DNA of 64,000 bases from positions 5,375,651-5,439,650 of the forward strand of contig JABAKD010000017.1 of the NCBI GenBank assembly GCA_012845835.1, read 5' to 3'. Of the stretch, positions 55,106-64,000 are shown one piece after another. The stretch comes from Undaria pinnatifida (lineage: Eukaryota; Sar; Phaeophyceae; Laminariales; Alariaceae). The first letter of the stretch is position 1. The number at the start of each line of letters is the position of its first letter. Both the position numbers and the translations under genes were made by a program. The notes below the pieces were generated by a model. It ran no database searches, was not told the origin of the DNA, and was given only the letters and a program-made list of their open reading frames with translations.

Positions 55106-58100
55106 CTCACATTAACTCACATAATCAAGTCCGTGGTCACAGGACACTCTTCCTCCAGCATCGGGTTAGCTATGTATGGGTAGCGGGGGAAAGGCTGGGG
55201 CAAAGGGACAAAGAGGGAGTGACAGTCCCGCTACACGCGCACGACGGTCGACCCTGTTGGCCCACACATACACGCGGTAAAGTCCGCCGTCCGCCTTGCG
55301 AGTTCGTACACCGGATTACATTGAAATCCACGCAAGGAGAAGATGCCACCACGTTAAGTTGGTAGTCAAGGACTTGAGCACACTTGAGATGCCTTGAAAA
55401 AAACCTATAATGCACTACCCATACCATAAAACCTATTGAACAAAAAATATGTTCTTGAGTGGTGGCGCTACCTGTGTGGTCGTACACTACTGGTGACGTG
55501 CGAAACAACGGCTTTCTGCTATTATTGAAATGTGGATCTTGATAACATCGGGAATATATTACATGACAATGTGGTCTTGTACTTAGCTTTCTACATGTGG
55601 TCTTGTAGACATGCAGTCAGTCTATCGACACAGAAGGTTTGTCTTAGTCGAAGGCACAAGAGGTATGGATGCGTGCTCCGGCTTAGAAGCGTTTTGCCGA
55701 GGCGGGCAAGATGGGCTGTTGAGTGTAAAAAAAGTGAGGTTCGTTGGGGGCAGTGTACGCCCAAATCTCTGAAGGGGTCCGAAATATATATATATATATA
55801 TGCGACCTTTCTCTTTTTCGGGCATTCGGTCAGGAGTTGTTTTTTCCTCTCGGCCTCAGTATGCGATTCGCGCAACTGGAATTCTCGGTCAAATAGCTTC
55901 GTTCGAGCGCCGTCATGGGGAGGCGGCTCAAACGCCCGTCGCCCTGCCGTATCCGTCCCGCACCTCGACGTGAACGCGGACGGATGCCGAGCGACACAAG
56001 CGTGGAGTTGAAAATATATCGCATGTAGTGGAGGAATTCCTGAGACGTTTGTTGTATCTTCACGTCTGCAGCGAAAGGATAATTTACAAAATTGGCATCA
56101 TTTCCAAACGGTAGTTAGTTGCAACTGTAATGTTTCGATTTTTGGGATGGCAAACTCTCGAGCGTTTGTTTTGCTTGACGTCTGCAGGGCTTGAGCGTTT
56201 GCTTGTTTTGCTTTGACGTCTGCAGGGCTTGAACGAATGAAACACGTATAAGTCTTCGGGGGGTGGCTCCAACGGGTAAAAGTCTTCTGGGGACGGCTCG
56301 AACACCCCTCGGCCCTTCCTTATCCATTGGGCACCTCGACGTGAACGCGGATGGATGCTGAGCGAGACAAGGGAGAAGTTGCAAAAATATTTTATTTTAT
56401 GGAGGTAGTCTTGCGAGTTCGGTTGTATCTTATTATAACCTCTTCAGCGTCTGGATACTTTCCAAAATTGGCATCACTTCCAAACGATAGGTAGTTGCTT
56501 ACGTTTTGAATATTGCGGTGGTATACTCTCGAGCGTTTGTTTAGCTTGACGTCTGCAGGGCTTGAGCGCGTGTTTTGATACCAGTACTAGATCGCTCTTA
56601 TTCGTCTTCTCATATATTTACGTTTGGTTCTGTTGAAATGTTTATCATTTCGAGCGTGTATGGTCTGCACGTCAACCTGATAGTGGCTGAAATCGTCAGG
56701 AGGGGTTGTACAAGTGAAGAATGTGTATAATCTCATCTCGTCGGGTGAATACGCACATGAGAAGATATATTATCTGATAAAGTATTTATTGGGTACGCGC
56801 CAACAACAACGTAGAACAACGACGGAGAGCCTACAAAAAGAAAACAACAAATTACGCGTGAGCGATGACGTGGTTTTTGTCCACGTATGTATATACTACG
56901 ACATTCGCGAAAGGTTCCTTACGGCCAGGAACGAAGGGGAGGATACTATTCAATTTGGAGGTAAAATTCTAGACGGACACCCTTCATAACCAAATAAAAA
57001 TGCCTAGATAACGTACATGATGCAAGCGACCAGCCGAATTGCGACCGCGTAAGTAATTGCGAGCTTAGATAGTAGGATTAGACCCAATACGCCAAGGGTT
57101 TTTGCGCGACAACCTATTATGCAAGAATCTAGGTAAATCGCGGTTGTTTTTTGTTCGTCTTGGCCTCAGTATGCGATTTGCGGAACTGGAAATCTCGGTC
57201 AAATAGCTCCGTTCGAGCGACGTCTTCAGGGGACGGCTCCAACGCCCCTCGCCCTAATGTATCTGTTCCGCACCTTGACGTGAACACGGATAAACACTGA
57301 GGGAGACAATGGAGAAGAGCGATTTTCTTTGTGTTTGGGGCGGTATACGTCCGAGCTATTCTTGGATCTTGGCATATGTAGAGCATGAACGATTAAAAAC
57401 GGGAAAACAATTCCAAGATGGCGTCAATTCCAATCTAAATTTTTCATCGCCGCCTCCACGCGCTTGCCCTGTCGTTGATACTACTGCTGTGTGTCGTTGC
57501 CTTTCGGTGGGGCGGGTATAGTGCTATACTGTATATAAACAACGAAGGATACGTGTCGTGACTACGATTCTCACCCAGATCATATTTATATTCAGGAGCG
57601 TGCGCGCTAGAGACGTTATGAATTGTTACAAGTATTATAGTTGTTAGTGTTTTCCTGAGCACTACAAGCTGTGTAGTACGTGGAGAGGGGACAGCCCCGG
57701 GGATCGCTCTTAAGCAGTTGGTGGTTATTGATAAACGAACTGGAAAACACATTTGGTTTGTCTTTTCCATCACCCACTCACTGTGAGTGTTACTGAGTCA
57801 AGTGACAGTGGGTAGTGCTACGTGTCGTGAGTTCGGTTCTCACCGACCTTATGTTTGTTTTTTTCAAGCGTGCGCGCTGACGACGTTGTGAATAGTTATT
57901 TTGTTTATTAATACTTTATCATACATATTTTGTAGCACGACTCACTGAGCTACTGAGTCCAGTGATTATGTATAGCTCAGTGGGCAATGCTATATATATC
58001 ATTTCTCAGTCAAATCACATTGTTCGAAGGCCGCCGTCCAAGCGAGAAGCGCGCGAAATTTTGTATTTTGAACGGTACTCTCCAGATATTCTTCGGATGT

Positions 58101-58276
58101 TGATGTACGGAGAGGTTGATAAAATAAAACTTGGCATAACATTATCTCCAAATTGGCGTCATATTTTGTGCCAAAACAAAAAAGAATATTACTGTAAAGC
58201 ATCTCCCTAGGGTACTGCGGTAAGGAGCATGGTAGTGCATTTGTATATTAAATTTCTGTATGTAAACATACTTATA

Positions 58277-58447
58277 ATCATGGATATAGACGTGGCAACC
58301 GCACGCATGACTAGACGAGGAGGAGGTAGTAGTAGTGATTATGATTACTGCGACAGGAAAAGCCACACAGCAGCATTGATTGCGAGTGGCTGCGTCCCCG
58401 GGGCCTCAAGGGTTGTATTATGCAAGTTCCTCCTGTTGTTAAGCTGA
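58277..58447 (+). other. short ORF conserved in three repeat copies
   Basis: Starts MDIDVATARMTRRGGGSSS and continues DYDYCDRKSHTAALIASG. The same frame is intact at 63,059-63,239, with an in-frame three-base deletion in the Ser run. A diverged copy at 42,766-42,890 starts MATARITKRRGGSNYDYC and ends early. Conservation of frame may reflect coding in an ancestral element or just recent duplication. Confidence 0.35.
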
Positions 58448-58904
58448 GCCACTCGAATGTGGTGGTAAGTAGACAGTAGGATGGCGTGCTTTGCTGTTTA
58501 TGTGGTCCCTTACTCCGTTGCTGTGGTCCCCAACTCCGTTGCTGTGGTCGTTTGCCGGTCAAGTGCAAGCGGTCGTGTGTTGATAACTGTCAAACAAGTT
58601 TGTGTTGCTTCGTACTTGACGTGCGCCTTCTCCCTGCTGATTGCTAGTTGATCATCTCTTCCATTAATAGTGACTTTTCGTTTCTTTTTGGCATACTTCT
58701 ACTTTTCAGCTTCTGGACATATAAGCCGTGTTCACAGGTGTCGTCTTTCCCTTCCCGGCCGCGGTTATTGCCGTCATTTCTTTTAGCGCGTAGGGCTCAC
58801 CACCCATTAATCTTCGATTTTTCATCGAGTGTTGCTGACTCACGCTCGCACGCTTTCCGCAAGTCAATTAGTGCACAAGATGAAACATTGCACGGGTACG
58901 AACT

Positions 58905-59085
58905 CCGGGGGATTCGAACTCACGAAGCTAATCCATAACAGGCTCGAAGATATACCCTGATACGCCACCGGGGCAATGAGTGACATACAGCCGGTCGCCC
59001 CGGTGGTGTAGTGGGGGTACACTCGAATACTACCACTACCAAAACTACCGTTGGTCCTTGAGTTCAATAACCACCGTTCTGAGCT
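58905..59085. repeat. head-to-head pair of tRNA-like sequences
   Basis: Minus member: GCCCCGGTGGCGTATCAGGG ... GTGAGTTCGAATCCCCCGG (58,905-58,975). Plus member: GCCCCGGTGGTGTAGTGGGG ... TTGAGTTCAATAACC (58,998-59,075). Both have box-A- and box-B-like elements at tRNA spacing, but the stems are imperfect. Probably SINE heads or degraded tRNA copies. The second copy of the pair is at 63,650-63,835. Confidence 0.6.
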
Positions 59086-59799
59086 TTGTTGGCTTTATTT
59101 ATTTATTTGCAGAAATAAATGGGAAAAAATGGATCAACTAACAACTGCTGAAATCGCCTAGCATCGTGGGTAGTAGGTACAAATCGACGCGAATCGACGA
59201 GGGAAGATAATGCATAATTTTTCTCGTGAAAAAAATCAGGGGAAGTACCGTAGTTGGGAGGAGGGAGGGGAGCCCGCTACGATATGACCCCGGATCTAAG
59301 TTGTACTACTGGGAGGGCGAGAGTAATAAGAGCATCACAATAAATGGGATGGGAAAAAGAAAATGTTATGTGTATTACTGCTGCCTTAATAATACGATGA
59401 TACCCAAGCAAGTGGCACCGACCGACTCGATCTGGACCGACTGCTGTTGTATTATGCAATTGGTCTGTACAACATCTTTAGTCATACGCAGCGGACATGG
59501 TCAGTCACCTTACTTGCCCCGGATTCTTGAAGGAGTAACAATATCATTAGAAACGCACTCGACACGTTTCGTCGCCAGACTAAAGGGTCAGTCGGCGTGT
59601 GCTCGGATTTATCCGATCGATATCTGATGAATGAAGCTCGGAATCGTATTCACCAAAAAAACGGTAGCTATTAATAGCAGTGCATTGTTGTGATTGTTAG
59701 TCTATATCGAACTCTTGGTATTACTTTACATACTGTACGTGTAGACGTTGATTGTTTGTCGTTACTTCTTCTACTCTACCAAGTATTGAATAGAACAAT

Positions 59800-62700
59800 T
59801 CGAAGTGCTGCCCTGCCCTACCCATGCCGAGCCCTTGGTCATTTTTTGTTTCGGGCATTCGGTCAGGAGATTTAGTTCCGTCTCGGCCTCAGTGTGCTAT
59901 TCGCGGAACTGGAATTCTCGGTCAAATAGCTTCGTTCAAGCGCCGTCTTCGGGGGGCTGCTCAAACGCCCGTGGCCCTGCCGTATATGTTCCGCACCTCG
60001 AAGTGAACGCGGAAGGATGCCGAGCGACACAAGCGTGGAGTTGCAAAACTATCGCATGTCGAGGAGGAATTCCTGAGATTTTGATTGTATCTTCACGTCT
60101 GCAGCGAAAGGATAATATAAAAAATTGGCATCATTTCCAAGCGGCAGTTAGTTGCAACTGTAATTGTTCGAATTTTGCGGTGGCAAACTCTCGAGCGATT
60201 GTTTTGCTTGACGTCCGCAGGGCTTGAGCGTTTGTTTGTTTTGCTTTGACGTCTTAAGGGCTTGAACGAATGAAACACGTATAAGTCTTCGGGGGGCGGC
60301 TCCAACGGGTAAAAGTCTTCTGGGGGTGGCTCCCACGCCCCTCGCCCTTTCTTATCCGTTGGGCACCTCGACGCGAACGCGGATGGATGCTGAGCGAGAC
60401 AAGGGAGAAGTTGCGAAAATATTTTATTTTATTGAGGTATCCTTGCGAGTTCGGTTGTATCTTAATGTCCGCAGCGTCTGGATATTTTCCAAAATTGGCA
60501 CCATTTCCAAACGATAGGTAGTTGCTTAAGTTTTGAATATTGCGATGGTATATCTCAAGCGTTTGCTTTGCTTGGCCTCTGCAGGGCTTGAGCGCTTGTT
60601 TTGATAATAGTACTAGATCGCTCTTATTCGTCTTTTTATATTATTGCGTTTGGTTCTGTTGAAGTGTTTCTCGTTTCGAGCGTGCTTGGTCTGCAAGTCA
60701 ACCAGATATGGGCTAAAAACCGCCAGGGGGACTTGTACCAAAGAAGAATGTTTATAACCTCGTCGAGTGATTACGCAGATGATAACATGTTATCTGATAA
60801 AGTATTACTTGGATACGCGCCAACAACAACGTAGAACAACGATGGACAACCAACAAAAAGAAATAAACAAATAGCGCGTGCGCGATGACGTGCTTTTCGT
60901 CCACGTATGTATACACTACGACATCTGCAAAAGGTTTCCTACGGCCGGCAACGATGGCGGGGATGTAACTGTATTTAGGAAGTATAATTCTAGACGGACA
61001 CCCTTGATAAACAAAAAAAAAACACCTAGATAACGTACGTGATGCAAGCGACCAGCCGAATTGCCACCGCGCAAGTAGTTGCGAGCTTAGTTCGTAGGCT
61101 TTGAACAAATAGGACAAGGCTTTTTGCGCGACCTATTATGCAAGTAACCAGCCAGATTGCGGCTGTTTTGCTTGACATGTGCAGGGCTTGAACGAATAAA
61201 ACACGGAAAAGTGCGAGTAGTTGTGAAGAACGCCATGCAAGAAGGTTAGAAAGGCTGTAAGACGAACATGATACGTCTAGAAGAACGCGTGTTGTACGGG
61301 TAATAGATCGCTCGAATTCGTGTTTTTATATTAATTATTGCGTTTGGTGCTGTTGAAATTTTCATCATTTTGACCGTGCTTGGTCTGCATGTCAACCTGG
61401 TATAGATATTCTCAAAATAGTTTTTTTTGCGCGACCTTGTTACGCAAACAACGTCTGCAATCGGAGGAGTTGTGAAGAATATGAACAACTTCCGATGAAT
61501 ACGGATGACAAAAAGTAATATCTGAAAAAATATTAATAGCATACGCGCCATCGACAACGTACAACATCGACGGAAAACCTACAAAATGAAAAAAAACAAA
61601 TAATGCGTGAGCGATGACGAGCTTTTCGTATACGTATGTACATACTACGACATCTGCGAAAGGTCCCCTACGGCCGACAACAAAGGGGAGGATACAACTT
61701 TATTAGAAAGCAAAATTCTACTTGGACACCCTTCATAAACAAACATAAAATCTCTAGACAACGTACATGATGCAAATGACCAGCCGAATGGCGACCGCGT
61801 AAATGGTTGCGAGCTTAGATAGCAGGCTTTGACCCAATAGGCCAAGTTTTTTTGCGCGACCTATTATGCATGTAACTAGCCAAATTGCGGTTGTTTTGCT
61901 TGACGTTTGCAGGGGTGAACAAATAAAATACGCGAAAGTGCGAGTAGGTGTGAAGAATGCCATGCAAGAATATTGGAAAGGCTGAAAGACGAACATGGTA
62001 CGTCCAGAAGAACGCGTGCTATACCAGTAGTAGCAGATCGCTCTAATTCATATTTTTATAATATTGCGTCTGTTGTTGAAGTGTTTATCGTTTTGAGCGT
62101 GCTTGGTCTGTACGTCAACCTGATATATAGCCTCGCCCTGCCGTATCCGTTCTGCAGCTCGACGTGAACGCGGATAGACGCTGAGCGAGACAAGCGAGAA
62201 GTGCGTTTTTTCTTTGTATTTTGGGCGCTATACGCCCGAGCTATTCTTGGATCTTGGCATATGTACTCGTAGAGCTTGAGCGAATAAATAAGGGACAACG
62301 TTTGCAAATTGGCATCTAAATTTCTTTCCGACGATGCTTTTCTAATGGCCGCCTCCAAGCGCTTGTCCTGTCGTAGCTACTGCTGCTGTGCGCCGTTTCC
62401 TTTCGGCTCAGTGGGTATAGTGCTAACTGTATATAACCAACGAAGGATATGTGTCGTGAGTACGGGTCATATTTGCTATTCGGGAGCGTGCGCGCTGAAG
62501 ACGTTGCGAGTGGTTACAATTATGATGGTTGTTAGTGTTCTCCTGAGTACTACTAACTGTCTAGTACGTGGAGAAGAGACAGCCCCGGGGATCGCTCTTA
62601 CGAAGTCGGTGATAATTAATTAACGAACTGGAAAACATATCTGGTTGGTGTTTGCATAACCCACTCACTGTGAGTCTTACTGAGTAAGTGAATTTGGGTA

Positions 62701-64000
62701 GTGCTATGTGTCGTGCGTTCGATTCTCACCGACTTCATGTTTGTCTTTTTCAAGCGTGCGCGCTGACGACATTATGAATGCCTATTTGGTAGTTTAAAAC
62801 ATATATATAGAGGCACTACCCACTGAGCGCGCACAATTTTGTATTTTGAACGGTACACTTCAGATTTTCTTCGGATCGTGATGCATGGAGTGGTTAATAA
62901 TAATAATGCTTGGCAGGACATTATCTCCAAACTGGCGTCATATTTTTGGCCAAAACAAATATGAATATTAATGTAAAAAATCCCCATGGTACTGCAGGAG
63001 GAATCATAGTAGTAGTGTATTTGTACATTGAATTTCTTTACGTAAACATACTTATAATCATGGATATAGACGTGGCAACCGCACGCATGACTAGACGAGG
63101 AGGAGGTAGTAGTGATTACGATTACTGCGACAGGAAAAGCCACACAGCAACATTGATTGCGAGTGGCTGCGTCCCCGGGGCCTCGAGGGTTGTATTTTGC
63201 AAGTTCCTCCGGTTGTTAAGCTGCGCCACTCGAAGGTAGTGGTAAGTAGACAGTAGGATGGCGTGCTTTGTTGTTGCTGTGGTCCCCGACTCCGTTGCTG
63301 TGGCCGTTTGCCGGTCAAGTGAAAGCGGTCGTGTGTCGGTACGTAATTGACAAATAAGTATGCGTTGCTTCGTACATGACGTGTTCCTTTTCTCGCTGCT
63401 GATTGCTGATGAATAATCTCTTCTAGTAAGTTTTCATGAATTTTTTACACACTTCTTCTTTCCAGCTTCTGTTCATACAAGCCGTGGTCGAAGGTGTCGT
63501 CCTTCCCTTCCCGGCCCCGGTTATTGCCACTCATTTCTTTTCGCGCATAGGGTTCACCACCCACTGATCGTCGCGTTTTCATCGAGTGTTGCTAACTCAC
63601 GCTCTCGCACTTTTCGCAAGTTAATTAGTGCACAAGACGAAAAATTTTGGGAGTGCGCACTCGGGGGATTTCGAACTCACGAAGCTGACCTATACCAGGC
63701 TCGAGGATATCACCTGATACGCCACCGCGGCAGTGAGTGATATAGAGCCGGTCGACCCGGTGGTCTAGTGGAGTTACACTCGAATACTACAACTACTAAA
63801 ACTAGCGTTGGTCCTTGAGTTAAAACATCACCGTTGTGAGCTTTGTTGGCTAATTTTTGGCAGAAATAAATGGGGAAAGATGTCAACTAGCTGCTAATAT
63901 CGCCTAGAAGCGTGGGTAGTAGGTACAAATCGGCGCGAATCGACGAAGAAAGAAGAAAAGCCCGAATTCCTCTCGCGATAAAAGTTAGGGCAGGTACCGT
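59800..64000 (+). repeat. composite repeat R, tandem unit 2 (runs off the window)
   Basis: The same modules as unit 1, offset by about 4.0 kb up to 61,140. It then has an extra duplication of about 0.8 kb (61,140-61,900 repeats the agatcgctc / gcgcgacctattatgca module) before continuing with an offset of about 4.8 kb. The short ORF is at 63,059-63,239, the tRNA-like pair at 63,650-63,835, and the end module starts at about 63,895. Confidence 0.8.
63650..63835. repeat. second head-to-head tRNA-like pair
   Basis: Same arrangement as 58,905-59,085: minus member with ggggatttcgaactcac and gatacgccaccgcgg, plus member with acccggtggtctagtgg and ccttgagttaaaac. The plus member has lost part of box B (gagttaaaa), showing decay. 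Confidence 0.55.

Larger units (their letters stand above)
55800..59750 (+). repeat. composite repeat R, tandem unit 1
   Basis: Modules in order: cgggcattcggtcagga (55,818), R signature (55,850-56,010 and 56,290-56,370), ctcgagcgtttg blocks (56,157; 56,528), agatcgctcttattcgtctt (56,588), gcgcgac-acctattatg (57,105), second R signature (57,160-57,310), tRNA-like modules (57,500-57,580; 57,820-57,850), short conserved ORF module (58,080-58,450), head-to-head tRNA-like pair (58,905-59,085), end module (59,150-59,400). No transposase or RT is visible. The same order repeats in 59,800-64,000. Confidence 0.8.

Overview
The window is eukaryotic nuclear DNA. It has no bacterial-style gene packing, many GT-AG spliced short exons, long introns, microsatellites thousands of times denser than in prokaryotes, tRNA-derived repeats and a tyrosine-recombinase retrotransposon. 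The overall texture (moderate GC, repeat-rich, large introns) would suit a stramenopile such as a brown alga, but that is an inference; no marker in the window proves the lineage.

Layout. 1-1.2 kb: repeats and a (CAA)n array. 1.4-8.2 kb: one decayed but structurally complete Ngaro/PAT-like retrotransposon, with gag-like CCCH-finger ORF, reverse transcriptase, RNase H, tyrosine recombinase and split direct repeats in the order A1-body-B1-A2-B2. 8.4-11.6 kb: tandem and dispersed repeats. 11.7-47.9 kb: a minus-strand gene that I assembled from 14 candidate exons. It encodes a polytopic haem/flavin oxidoreductase of the ferric reductase/NADPH-oxidase type. For exons 2-9 and 12-14 every junction keeps reading phase and has GT-AG ends; exons 10, 11 and 15 are less certain and the first exon was not found. 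Its introns hold most of the repeats in the window. The largest intron (about 15.2 kb, 27,852-43,009) contains G-tract tandem repeats, a foldback element, and a plus-strand ORF (33.9-35.2 kb) broken by one base.

48-64 kb: a degenerate CCGCGG/CCACGG minisatellite, a terminal-inverted-repeat element with TCGAAAA motifs, a (TTG)n array, and a composite repeat of about 4 kb present as two tandem copies (55.8-59.75 and 59.8-64.0 kb). The composite carries tRNA-like promoters and a short conserved ORF. Older fragments of the same family lie at 9.5-11.6, 39.2-42.9 and 53.3-54.5 kb.

Working picture: one long minus-strand gene for a membrane electron-transfer protein has been invaded by several repeat families, and the flanks are transposon-rich. 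Most other open frames are low-complexity or lie inside repeats and I do not call them genes.
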